From positions 1 through 64,000 of the forward strand of contig NZ_JBELZM010000019.1 of assembly GCF_040273735.1 (NCBI RefSeq): a stretch of DNA of 64,000 nucleotides, written 5' to 3'. Below the pieces are notes generated by a model. That model made no database searches, had not been told where the DNA came from, and worked only from the letters and a program-made list of their open reading frames with translations. The position numbers were made by a program, and so were the translations under genes. Shown here in pieces: positions 43,248 through 52,211 of this stretch (positions are counted from its first letter, which is position 1; every line of letters begins with the position of its first letter). The DNA comes from Solibacillus sp040273735. Lineage in GTDB: Bacteria; Bacillota; Bacilli; Bacillales_A; Planococcaceae.

Positions 43248-43532
43248 TTAGGTAGTTTGCTCTGTGTATTGTTTGAAATGATCTAAAATAGCCTGCCATC
43301 CTTGTTGTTGAAACTCGATTGGATTTTCAGTTTCAGCGTCAAACGTTTCAATTACTTCAGTGTTGGCTCCTTGACCTTTAAAGATGATTTTAACTTTCCT
43401 TCCATCTCCCATTGTATAAGAAATCAATTCATGTAATTTTACTTCATCGTATGTTCCACCAAAATCAAACCCCATACTACCATCTTTTGCTTCCATTCTT
43501 AAAACGAATTTTCCACTTTCAGCAAGCGATTG
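43248..43532 (-). pseudogene. 5'-truncated AHSA1/SRPBCC domain gene
   Basis: The open frame reads ...ESGKFVLRMEAKDGSMGFDF, then GWQAILDHFKQYTEQ at the end. This is the C-terminal two thirds of an AHSA1 (activator of Hsp90 ATPase-like) START domain. Full proteins are about 140-160 residues; here only ~95 codons remain and a TGA lies at 43533, so the N-terminal ~45-50 residues are lost. An internal ATG at 43496 could only give an 82-residue fragment without a good ribosome site. Confidence 0.8.
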
Positions 43533-43648
43533 TCACAATTGTAATGTTTGTTATGGATTTGCAAAAGAAGCGCCATTCATTCCCTAGTGAAATCACAATC
43601 TTTCTCTAGTAAGCTTGTAACAGACAACTAGAAAGGAATGATTCAATA

Positions 43649-44245
43649 ATGTTGAAAAAAAGTATCGTGTTGTTCTTTAGTATGATGCTATTTGCGCTAC
43701 CAGCTACTGCATCTGCAGCTACTTATACAGTTAAAAGTGGGGACACGCTTTGGAAAATTGCCTCTAAAAATCAAATTGGTCTAAGCGAATTAATTTCTTT
43801 AAACCCTACATTAAAAAATCCGGATATGATCTATGTCGGAGATAAAATTACTATTTCAGAAAATGAACAACAAGCAGTAGAAGAGCAAGTAGTAAGCCTA
43901 GTAAACAAGGAACGCGCACAGCAAGGGTTAGCACCACTTAAAATCGATTGGGAGCTAGCACGTGTTGCGAAATATAAATCACAAGATATGCATGACAAAA
44001 ATTATTTCAGCCATACAAGCCCAACTTACGGGTCACCATTCGATATGATGAAAAAATTCGGTATCAGCTATACAGCGGCAGGTGAAAATATTGCAAAAGG
44101 TCAAAAATCAGCTGCGCAAGTAATGGATGCATGGATGAATAGTTCAGGCCACCGAGCAAATATTATGGATGCAAAATTTACGCATATTGGTGTAGGTTAC
44201 GTTGAAGATGGTAACTATTGGACACAAATGTTTATTAAAAAATAA
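43649..44245 (+). CDS. Secreted LysM and CAP domain protein
   Basis: A 198-residue secreted protein: signal peptide (cleavage after TASA, ~residue 23), one LysM domain (YTVKSGDTLWKIASKNQIGL to YVGDKITI) that binds peptidoglycan, then a CAP/SCP domain of the YkwD type (VNKERAQQGLAPLKIDWEL, HTSPTYGSPFDMMKKFGI, AGENIAKGQ, SSGHRANIMD). YkwD-like proteins are found in spore coats and on cell walls of bacilli; biochemical role unclear. GAAAGGAATG precedes the ATG. Monocistronic, with a strong terminator downstream. Confidence 0.9.
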   Translation: MLKKSIVLFFSMMLFALPATASAATYTVKSGDTLWKIASKNQIGLSELISLNPTLKNPDMIYVGDKITISENEQQAVEEQVVSLVNKERAQQGLAPLKIDWELARVAKYKSQDMHDKNYFSHTSPTYGSPFDMMKKFGISYTAAGENIAKGQKSAAQVMDAWMNSSGHRANIMDAKFTHIGVGYVEDGNYWTQMFIKK

Positions 44246-44334
44246 TTTATTAAATTAAACATAGAAATATTGATTCAGAAATCGAACATAGAAGTCAGAT
44301 ATAGAATGATCAATAACTATTTTATAAATACAAC

Positions 44335-44386
44335 AAAACAGCCAGTATAAGCTCGGTTTCCTTTCCGACTTATACTGGCTGTTTTT
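44335..44386 (+). terminator. Bidirectional terminator
   Basis: AAACAGCCAGTATAAG pairs with CTTATACTGGCTGTTT, with T-runs on both sides. Lies between the CAP gene and the convergent subtilase gene. Confidence 0.88.
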
Positions 44387-44444
44387 ATTCAAACTTTTGG
44401 GGTGTAGCTCTAGTAGGTTAAACTTGGGATATTTTCATTTTTGG

Positions 44445-47400
44445 TTACGGTGTCACTGTTAAGTTTTCATCATTTAAGTTCGGCATTTCGATTAAATCTT
44501 CCTCTTTAGAAGATTGTTCCTCAGCAGCTGCATCGCCAGATTCTTCTGTAATTACAGGTAAATTAATATATAATTTACCTTCAGCTTTTTGACGAGTTTC
44601 ATTATTAAAGTCATCGATTGCAATTACTTCAATAACTGCACCATTTGCAACGGTATCAGCAGGAACTGTCCAGTAGCCCACATAATGACCATTACCTTGT
44701 TCCATCATCGGTAATTCAGTTGCATTTTGAACTAAGTTTGTTAGTGGCATATGGATTACAAAAGTAGGTTTTAACCCTGGCTCACTATCAAACTCAATTT
44801 TAACTGTTCTACCAGTTGTAATTGTAACGTCTGTAGCTGGTGTTAAATTTGAAATGATCGGAGCATCGAAATCTGCTGTTACAGTAACTGTTTTAGAAAT
44901 ACTGTTGCCAGCTTTGTCTGTAGCAACTACTAATATTTCATTCTTTCCATTATCAAGAAGAATACGGTGCGAATATTTTCCGTTACTAATCTTTGCATTA
45001 AAGCCATTAACAGTTACTGTGTCAATATTTTCATCAGTAATTAAACCTTCTACAGTTACTGTTTCACGATTTACTTTTTCGCCATTAGAAGGTTTGTCGA
45101 TTGTTAGTTCAGGGGCTATCGTATCTAAAGTCACTAAAACCGGAGTTGATTCGCCCGTTACGCGACCATCTAATTTTGAAAAAACTGAAAATTCATTAGC
45201 GCCCTCAACTAGGTTTGCTTTAATTTCAAATTTGCCGTCGTCTCCAACTACTGCTGTTGTAACGACTTCTCCATTTTGTTTTAATTCAACAGTTGTTGTT
45301 GGAGATGCAGTACCATTAATTGTTGTTTCAGCCTCATTTGTAATTGAGTTTGTTACTGGAGAAGTGATTACTGGGCCAACTACTTCATAGCTAACGCGTG
45401 CGCGAATCATATAGTTTCCTTCGCTTGCAGGAGCTGTAGACCATGCACCTGATACATGCTGATAGCTTCTTGCTGCATTTTTACCATCTTCATCCGTTGC
45501 TAGACCTGGTGTATTCGGGTTTGCAACTGTTTGACGGTAGACCATATAGAAGTCACCATTTACAACAATATTGTGATCTGTTAAATCTACGACTGTCCAT
45601 TCACCATTTCGAAGAGCCGTTGCATCAATCGGGCCAGCTAATTGTTTGCCAGGCGTACCGTCTGCTCCGGTAGCATCCCAAACCTCCACTGCAAATGCAG
45701 TTCCGCCTGGAGTAGGCCATTCAGTTGTCCAAAAACGGAACACACCATCTGTTACAATACCGCTTTCTTTACCTTCAGGAAGAGACATTTTAACTGCCCA
45801 TGCATTTCCGGCTGCATTGAATGCACGCGCATTTTCAGCAGTGCCATCATCATAGCCTATTTCTCCACCTGGATATGTGTAGAACGGCTCAAGTGAAATG
45901 TTTATAGGTGATAACTCACCTGTAAGAGAAACAGGGATTTCTTTTCCATGGTAGCCACGAGCAATTACTTTTAATGAGTACGTACCTACATATGCTGTAA
46001 GGGCAAAGTTACCGTCAGCATCTGTTTGTACAGGAGCGATATTTGCGTCTTCAACTAAAATAACTGTTGCACCTTCAATCGCTTCTCCTGTTGTTTCGTC
46101 AGTAATTGTACCGCTTATTGTATTTTGTTCAATTTCATCTAATGTAAAATTAGCAGTAGAAGTGCTATCAGCCTCGATTGTGACTGTTTGTACTTCAGAT
46201 TCGAAACCGTAAGCCTCTGCTTTTACATTAAATGTGCCCGTACCATGTGTGAGTTTGTACGAACCGTCTGCTGGGCTTGAATAAACCGAACGTCCTGACT
46301 CTATTACACTTATTTGAGCGCCTAATGGAAGAAGTGTTGGATTGTTGATTACTTCGATCTCAGGTGCCTTATCTTTTGAAAGTACATCAGGTTTAATTGT
46401 TTTTGGATCTACAGCTTCTTTTAATGCATCTTTTTCTTTCCCGTTTCCTTTATTGCCGTTGTTCCCGTTGTTGCCATTGTTGCCATTGGTATTTCCTTTA
46501 TTTCCGTTGTCAATTCCTTTACCATTTCCGTTTCCATTATTATTGTTTTTACCTTTAGAGACTTTACCAGTTTGAGATACGTTAGCTAATGCTACATCAT
46601 CAATATACCAGCCATCTCGTTGTACACTAGAATCTGAGAATGCATTGAAACCAATATAGATACGTTGCCCGGCATAGTCTGATAGATCAACCTCTGCGTC
46701 TAACCAACTATTTGATAGACCTTGAACCATTAATAATTGTGTCCAGTTTTCTTGGTCTGTTGACACGAATACATGTCCATAATCATACGCTCTACCAGAG
46801 CTGGCTTGTTCGAAGTTATGCCAATGTTTAAATTGGAGGTACGAGTTTCCTTCAGGTAGATCAATTGGAGGTGCAACGAGTGTCGCATTCATGCTGTTTG
46901 CATATGTTCCAGATAAGTTGGTTGCATACACTTTTTCGCCTGAGGCTGCATTTCCTGGTCCAGATGTTGGTACACCCCAGTCCCAGCTATCATTAGTACC
47001 AAATGAGTACCAGCCAATAGGTTGTGTTTCAAAATTTTCGAAATAACCAACAGTGATGCCTGGTTTTACTTCCACAATGTACTCGTCACTGATTACTTCA
47101 TTGTTACCGAAGTCATTAATTGTCCATTTGTACGTAAATGAATTGCCGGAGATTAAATCACCCGGAATAACTACAGCGAATTCACCAGCTTTATGATCAC
47201 CAGATTTACGTCCAGCAGGGATTTGCTGCCATGTATTATTTTCATCTTTGTAGTTAAGTACAACTGATGAAACACTAATGTTATCGCTAACTGAAACGGT
47301 TAAATTTAAATCCATCCCTGCATAAGTTTCATGTGGTGCTGTATGATCGAATTGAGGTGCTTCAGTATCAGTTCCTGCTTTTGTGACTTGACCTTCAAGT

Positions 47401-48962
47401 GTACCTAATCCGGAAATAATTGAAGAAACAGCTTCATATGCATCCACTAATCCATAACCATATGCATGGTTTGGTGTAGTAGGGTATTGACTGTCTGTTA
47501 GTGGATTGGCAGTGTCTAGAAGAATCTGTTCCATTTCATCTACTGTTAGATTTGCATTCACTTGACGTAAGAGGGCAGCAACACCTGATACAGCAGGGCC
47601 GGCCATCGATGTACCGTTCCAACCACCTTCATAACCTCCCCCTGGAACAGATGAACGAATGTTAACACCAGGTGCAGAAATGTCTGGTTTAGTTTCAGCA
47701 TAAGGGGAAGGACCACGTAGAGAGAAATTACCAACTAAGTTATTTATGTCCGTTGCGCCTGTGGCAAAAGATTCCGGATAGTTGGCTGGTGCAGCAACAG
47801 ATCCAGCCCCACCTGGATTAGTGAACGTTGTATTACCTGCTGAGAATTCAGGGAAGATTTCTGCTGCACGCCAGTTAATAACAACATCACGGTACCATTC
47901 GTCTAATCCAGCGCCACCGCCCCAAGAGTTATTCACAACATCTGGTGCCATATCAACGCGCGGGTTTCCGTTAGCATCTGTTGGTGCTAAAATCCACTGA
48001 GCTGCCTCTAATAGATCGGCATCTGTTCCACCGCTTGCAGTGAAAGCTTTAACAGCAATATACTTCGCCCCAGGTGCAACTCCAATTTGATTTGAGCCAT
48101 TTTGTTCACTACCGACCATTGTACCAGTAACATGTGTTCCATGGTCTACGTCGTCATATGGAGTAGCTCTTCCTGCAGAAGTCGAATCATACCAGCTGTA
48201 ATCATGAGAAACTTCTCCAGTGGCTGAGTTATAGCCGCGGTATTTTTCTTTTAAAGCTGGATGATCCCATTGAACGCCCGTATCAATACTTGCAACTACT
48301 GTACCTGAGCCATCTATACCCATTTCCCAAACTTCAGGTGCATTGACGCGTTCAATATTCCACTCAACGTTTGCAACTTCTGCATTTGGTGTTACAGCAT
48401 TTTCAGTTTTGGTTGTAAAGAGCTGACGTGTTTCATTTGGTAAAATTTTCTCAACTTCTTCGAATGTAGCGATTTTTTCTGCAACTTCCTGAGTTGCTGT
48501 AACAGCAATTGCATTTACGATATAAAAGGATGTTATATCTGTTGCATTTCCACTTGCCGCTTCTTTATCAAGGAATTGCATTACTGATTGTTGAGATTCA
48601 ATAGAGGTTGCCTTTAGTTCAGAGACAACAGCAGAACGTTGAATCAACTTTGCATTTAGAGCAGATAAGTTTGAATCAACCGCTTTTTGACGAGCAGCCG
48701 TGGCAACTTCTGTAGAATTTGCCTTATCTTTAAATTTTACTAAGAATGTTACTCTGTTATCCTCTTTGAAATTTTCAAGTAAGCGTTTATTCAATTTTTC
48801 GCGTGCAGAACTAAAAATACTACTCGAACTCGAATCTCTAAAAGATTCATAGAGTTGATTGGAAGTTGTTTGAGCGTTAGCAACACCTGGTGTCAGTAAA
48901 GAAAACGTCATCGCTGCAGTAGCAAAAATACTAAGTGCTTTTTTAGAATTTTTTTTCTTCAT
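44445..48962 (-). CDS. Secreted subtilisin-family (S8) protease, bacillopeptidase F-like
   Basis: A ~1505-residue secreted protease. Order: signal peptide (to ~residue 30), I9-type propeptide (~60-185), S8 catalytic domain (~200-515) with Asp in VVASIDTGVQWDH, His in DHGTHVTG, oxyanion Asn in NNSWGG and Ser in GTSMAGPA, then an Ig-like region, a MAM/immune-inhibitor-A-like domain (~640-795), an Asn/Gly/Lys-rich linker (~800-850), carboxypeptidase-regulatory-like repeats, a second jelly-roll-like region and two to three Ig-like repeats. No LPXTG, so it is probably released or wall-associated. Bacillopeptidase F (~1430 residues) is the nearest known relative. ATG 48962 sits 8 bases after AGGAGGAG. 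Confidence 0.94.
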   Translation of the reverse strand: MKKKNSKKALSIFATAAMTFSLLTPGVANAQTTSNQLYESFRDSSSSSIFSSAREKLNKRLLENFKEDNRVTFLVKFKDKANSTEVATAARQKAVDSNLSALNAKLIQRSAVVSELKATSIESQQSVMQFLDKEAASGNATDITSFYIVNAIAVTATQEVAEKIATFEEVEKILPNETRQLFTTKTENAVTPNAEVANVEWNIERVNAPEVWEMGIDGSGTVVASIDTGVQWDHPALKEKYRGYNSATGEVSHDYSWYDSTSAGRATPYDDVDHGTHVTGTMVGSEQNGSNQIGVAPGAKYIAVKAFTASGGTDADLLEAAQWILAPTDANGNPRVDMAPDVVNNSWGGGAGLDEWYRDVVINWRAAEIFPEFSAGNTTFTNPGGAGSVAAPANYPESFATGATDINNLVGNFSLRGPSPYAETKPDISAPGVNIRSSVPGGGYEGGWNGTSMAGPAVSGVAALLRQVNANLTVDEMEQILLDTANPLTDSQYPTTPNHAYGYGLVDAYEAVSSIISGLGTLEGQVTKAGTDTEAPQFDHTAPHETYAGMDLNLTVSVSDNISVSSVVLNYKDENNTWQQIPAGRKSGDHKAGEFAVVIPGDLISGNSFTYKWTINDFGNNEVISDEYIVEVKPGITVGYFENFETQPIGWYSFGTNDSWDWGVPTSGPGNAASGEKVYATNLSGTYANSMNATLVAPPIDLPEGNSYLQFKHWHNFEQASSGRAYDYGHVFVSTDQENWTQLLMVQGLSNSWLDAEVDLSDYAGQRIYIGFNAFSDSSVQRDGWYIDDVALANVSQTGKVSKGKNNNNGNGNGKGIDNGNKGNTNGNNGNNGNNGNKGNGKEKDALKEAVDPKTIKPDVLSKDKAPEIEVINNPTLLPLGAQISVIESGRSVYSSPADGSYKLTHGTGTFNVKAEAYGFESEVQTVTIEADSTSTANFTLDEIEQNTISGTITDETTGEAIEGATVILVEDANIAPVQTDADGNFALTAYVGTYSLKVIARGYHGKEIPVSLTGELSPINISLEPFYTYPGGEIGYDDGTAENARAFNAAGNAWAVKMSLPEGKESGIVTDGVFRFWTTEWPTPGGTAFAVEVWDATGADGTPGKQLAGPIDATALRNGEWTVVDLTDHNIVVNGDFYMVYRQTVANPNTPGLATDEDGKNAARSYQHVSGAWSTAPASEGNYMIRARVSYEVVGPVITSPVTNSITNEAETTINGTASPTTTVELKQNGEVVTTAVVGDDGKFEIKANLVEGANEFSVFSKLDGRVTGESTPVLVTLDTIAPELTIDKPSNGEKVNRETVTVEGLITDENIDTVTVNGFNAKISNGKYSHRILLDNGKNEILVVATDKAGNSISKTVTVTADFDAPIISNLTPATDVTITTGRTVKIEFDSEPGLKPTFVIHMPLTNLVQNATELPMMEQGNGHYVGYWTVPADTVANGAVIEVIAIDDFNNETRQKAEGKLYINLPVITEESGDAAAEEQSSKEEDLIEMPNLNDENLTVTP

Positions 48963-48984
48963 CAATTTTACTCCTCCTTCGATT

Positions 48985-49828
48985 TTTAATTCACTTTCTA
49001 CATCTAAAACTTAATTTTTAGCTGTAGGTTGTAATTTAAGGACAACCTTTCCTCCTTTCTTTATGTTATAAAGGTAGAAATCACTAAATTTTGAATTTGA
49101 ATTCTCTAGATGTAAGTACTATGTTAGGTTATGGAAAAAAATTTGTTTATCGTATTATGTCGAAAATTTCAGTTGGAAAATATTTTTGGAATTAATTAAC
49201 TATTTTTTAGAGGGTAAAGAGGGCAATGGGACATGGTTGAATAATTGCGGAAATCAGTAATGGTAAGGTTTAGCTGATTATTTAGATTACGTAAAAATAA
49301 TAAATCTTATCTTCCTTTACGCAAAAAGATTAGTTTAACCTATAAAAAGAGCAATAGGTCTAAAGGTCATTTTTTTCTTTTAGGTTGTATAAGGGACTTT
49401 TTATGTATCTAACTAATATTTAATTATTATTCTTAATTCAAAAAAGTGAAAAATCTTCTTTTGTAGTTTGTTGGAAAACTCAGGAATTAAAGTGAGTTAA
49501 AGAATTGGTTGTTTATTTTAATGTTATTTTCAACTAATTTACCGATAAATTTGAGGGGGAAGAAAGCCTTGTGAAAAATCTGTATATATTGAACTAGTAT
49601 TCAAGTTTTTATTAAACTTTCGCTTTTTCATAATGAATTTGAATTTTAGAAATGTCGAATTTTGTCTTAATGCCAGGTGTTGTATTATTTAAAATAATGC
49701 TTGGAAACTGAGAAAATAAATTCATGTTACAAAGTACGAATATGAAGTATTTTGATTATGTTTTTGTTTAATAAATCAGGGGGGATTAGAAGGGGAGGAC
49801 AGGAGAATTTATATTGCTGTCCAAAATA
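48985..49828. other. Long AT-rich intergenic region upstream of the subtilase gene
   Basis: About 840 bases with no supported gene on either strand. The first part should hold the subtilase promoter and 5' leader; several A/T-tracts and short repeats (GGTAAGG, TTACGTAAA) are visible but no clear operator. A weak hairpin ACCTAT/ATAGGT with a later T7 lies near 49340-49378. Confidence 0.5.
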
Positions 49829-49856
49829 AAAAGCAGAATCAATTCTGCTTTTTTAC
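49828..49856 (-). terminator. Bidirectional terminator
   Basis: AAAAAGCAGAATT/AATTCTGCTTTTT-type hairpin with A- and T-runs on both sides, at the stop of the minus-strand DUF5658 gene. Confidence 0.8.
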
Positions 49857-50170
49857 AACAACATAGTTATCCAGGTCATATGTAGAACAAATATCCCGGT
49901 ATATAAGAACATAACAAAAGAAAGAACTATTCGCCAAACATTGGTTAACCTTGCAGGGAAATTTGATTTCCACAGTAACAAAATGGCACCAGATAAGGTG
50001 ACTTTTATTCCAAGGATTGTTAAGGGCGAAAACGAACTCATCAGTGGGTTCGCTTCCTCAATCCATCCATTACTGAGTCCCCAAGCCGTACAAATGCCAT
50101 CAATTAGATTTAATAATAAAATAACCAACAACATTCGTTTGATATTGAACATGTTTTTCATTAATGTCAC
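49853..50170 (-). CDS. DUF5658 family membrane protein
   Basis: A ~105-residue protein with three to four hydrophobic helices. The pattern LNLIDGICTAWGL and EEANPLMSSFSPL (D...T....G..EANP) is the mark of DUF5658. Function unknown. The start is uncertain: the given GTG 50170 and ATG 50161 both have only a distant AAGGAG. Confidence 0.72.
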   Translation of the reverse strand: MTLMKNMFNIKRMLLVILLLNLIDGICTAWGLSNGWIEEANPLMSSFSPLTILGIKVTLSGAILLLWKSNFPARLTNVWRIVLSFVMFLYTGIFVLHMTWITMLL

Positions 50171-50297
50171 TCATCGCTTGAATAACAAGCTCTCCTTGTC
50201 TACGTTCTTCTTAATCTCTCCAACTGTAGATAAGCTTTTACAAATGGGGTTATTTTTATACTGTTGGTATAACTGAAATGAAACGGAAGGGTAATAT

Positions 50298-50513
50298 AAT
50301 GAACAATAAAAGTTTCATCCATTATTGAGAGACATAAAATTGGTAATCGAGAGGAACTACTTCATATGGATGTAAACAGTGTAGAAGCAAACACAATTAA
50401 GACAAACTGTGCAGGTAATATACCCAAAAGGATAAAAGATAGTAGTAGATGAATTTCAGATAGCACCTGAGAAAAGTCAACGCTCTCAAATAGTAGCTGG
50501 ATATTCTGAATAA
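50298..50513 (+). pseudogene. Relic of an unidentified small gene with frameshifts
   Basis: GGAAGG and ATG 50298 look like a true start. Reading MNNK, then shifting by one base in the A4 run near 50307, gives VSSIIERHKIGNREELLHMD and an open frame to about 50440. A second shift near 50430 then gives IVVDEFQIAPEKSQRSQIVA up to TAA 50511. The resulting protein would be about 70 residues. I do not recognise the family. The pieces fit together too well for chance, but both shifts are inferred by eye. Confidence 0.4.
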
Positions 50514-50618
50514 GATTTCCGCAATCATGCGCTTTTCGCAAATAAGAAATATGCTTTATTCAATTACACGGCTATATAGTGGAATAACATTCTATAATAT
50601 GCTTAGGGGGAGTTCAAC

Positions 50619-51317
50619 ATGTTTAAAGCTGTATTATTTGATTTAGATGGAACTTTATTAAATCGCGATAAGTCAGTAGCTTTTTTTATTAACCACCAAT
50701 ATGAAAGACTGAATAAGATACTTTCTCATATTCCAAAAGAGCAATTTGTATCACGGTTTATTGAACTAGATAATCATGGATATGTATGGAAAGATAAAGT
50801 GTACAAACAACTAATTGAAGAATTTAATATATGTTCAGTAACTTGGGAAGAACTTCTCGAAGATTATTTGGACAATTTCAAACATCATTGTGTGGGATTT
50901 GCTCATATTCATGAAATGCTGGAGGAGTTAAAAAATAATAAAATCGCTTTAGGTATGATTACAAATGGATATGGTCAGTTCCAAATGGATAACATTAAAG
51001 CTTTAAATATTGAAAGTTATTTTGACGTAATTTTAGTATCCGAATGGGAAGGAATCAAGAAACCTGATCCCAAAATCTTTATAAATGCATTGGAAAAGTT
51101 AAATATAGAACCTTCAGAAAGCCTATTTATTGGAGACCATCCTGAAAACGATGTGAGAGCTGCTCAAAGTGTAGGTATGGCAAGTGTTTGGAAAAAAGAT
51201 AATCAGTGGACTGATGTAGAAGCAGATGGAGTAATTGATGATTATTTAGAACTTCCCGTGCTTATGAAGATTTTAAGCAGTAATAAAAATTGCTATACAT
51301 ATAACATACTCAAATAA
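50619..51317 (+). CDS. HAD-superfamily hydrolase (subfamily IA)
   Basis: A 232-residue phosphatase-like enzyme: motif I FDLDGTLLN (nucleophile and acid Asp), motif II MITNGYG, motif III KKPDPKIF and motif IV FIGDHPENDV. A helical cap lies between motifs I and II. Family members dephosphorylate small metabolites; the substrate cannot be read here. GGGGGAG precedes the ATG. Monocistronic. Confidence 0.9.
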   Translation: MFKAVLFDLDGTLLNRDKSVAFFINHQYERLNKILSHIPKEQFVSRFIELDNHGYVWKDKVYKQLIEEFNICSVTWEELLEDYLDNFKHHCVGFAHIHEMLEELKNNKIALGMITNGYGQFQMDNIKALNIESYFDVILVSEWEGIKKPDPKIFINALEKLNIEPSESLFIGDHPENDVRAAQSVGMASVWKKDNQWTDVEADGVIDDYLELPVLMKILSSNKNCYTYNILK

Positions 51318-51597
51318 GGGTTTACACAAAGAAAATCAATAAAAGGCATGAATCCTATTATTTTTTTAAAAGAGATGTACCTTTTTTCGTAGTGGCTGAA
51401 TACTAGCAAAAACAATAAATATGAACGATCGAGTTAAGGCGCTTTATGGATGATATATGCTCATATAGTTTAAAAATCCTTCTAGGTTACTTTTAAAGGA
51501 AAGAAGAATAACCTGGTTTTGAAAATGTTTAGATGAGAAAAATATCGGGCAACTAAGGTATAAGTTAACAAATTCAAACCAAAAAGGAGCATTCATT

Positions 51598-52062
51598 ATG
51601 ACACAAACTTCGTATAATAACTTATCGACAACAACTGAAAATGATAATAATGGTAAGCTTTTAATAGGAATGATAATAGGGGCAGTTATTGGTGGTGCGC
51701 TTTCAATGCTTGATGCAAATACAAGAAACAAAGTAACTGTGACAACCAAAAATATGAAAGATTCAACAATGGATATGTACAGCCAAGTTAAAAATAATCC
51801 TTCAGAAGTGAAGGATGACTTGCAGGAGCGACTTAAATCCGCTTCGTCCGTATTAAAAGAAGCTATAAGCGATGCTCAAAATCTTTATGAAAAAGTTAAC
51901 GAGAATATTATTCTCCCAGTTACTATGGTAAAGGACGAGTCAAGTGAAATACTTTCCCATGCCAAAGAGGCTACGACAGAATTAAAAGACATCGGTGGGA
52001 AAGTGAAAGAAGCCGGCGAAGAAGTGAAGGGAAGCAGTAATGGGCAAAGCCAAAGTGCTTAG
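51598..52062 (+). CDS. YtxH-domain protein
   Basis: A 154-residue protein: a polar N-terminus, a glycine-rich hydrophobic segment LLIGMIIGAVIGGALSM (residues ~21-37), then a long amphipathic alpha-helical/coiled tail (VKNNPSEVKDDLQERLKSAS, LKDIGGKVKEAGEEVKGSS). This is the YtxH/LEA-like stress-protein layout of Bacillales. AAAGGAGC precedes the ATG. Two partial, decayed copies of its 3' end are found at 54054 and 55987. Confidence 0.85.
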   Translation: MTQTSYNNLSTTTENDNNGKLLIGMIIGAVIGGALSMLDANTRNKVTVTTKNMKDSTMDMYSQVKNNPSEVKDDLQERLKSASSVLKEAISDAQNLYEKVNENIILPVTMVKDESSEILSHAKEATTELKDIGGKVKEAGEEVKGSSNGQSQSA

Positions 52063-52146
52063 CTTCCGTGAAATTTTAATTGATTAACGTAAAATTAATT
52101 TAGATTTTGAATTCATTTAGTATAAAGTCGAAGCATACTCAAAACA

Positions 52147-52192
52147 AAAATCTCGCATTTTTAGGAATTATAAAAAAGCGAGATTTTTTAGT
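52147..52192 (+). terminator. Bidirectional terminator
   Basis: AAAATCTCGC pairs with GCGAGATTTT around a long A/T loop, with T's following. Lies between YtxH and the convergent cstA gene. Confidence 0.75.
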
Positions 52193-52211
52193 TAGCAAAA
52201 GTCTGAATCCC

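Noticed and set aside
44854..45390. 178-codon open frame on the plus strand
   Set aside because: Antisense to the subtilase gene, whose product shows clear domains. The frame is a shadow of its codon use.
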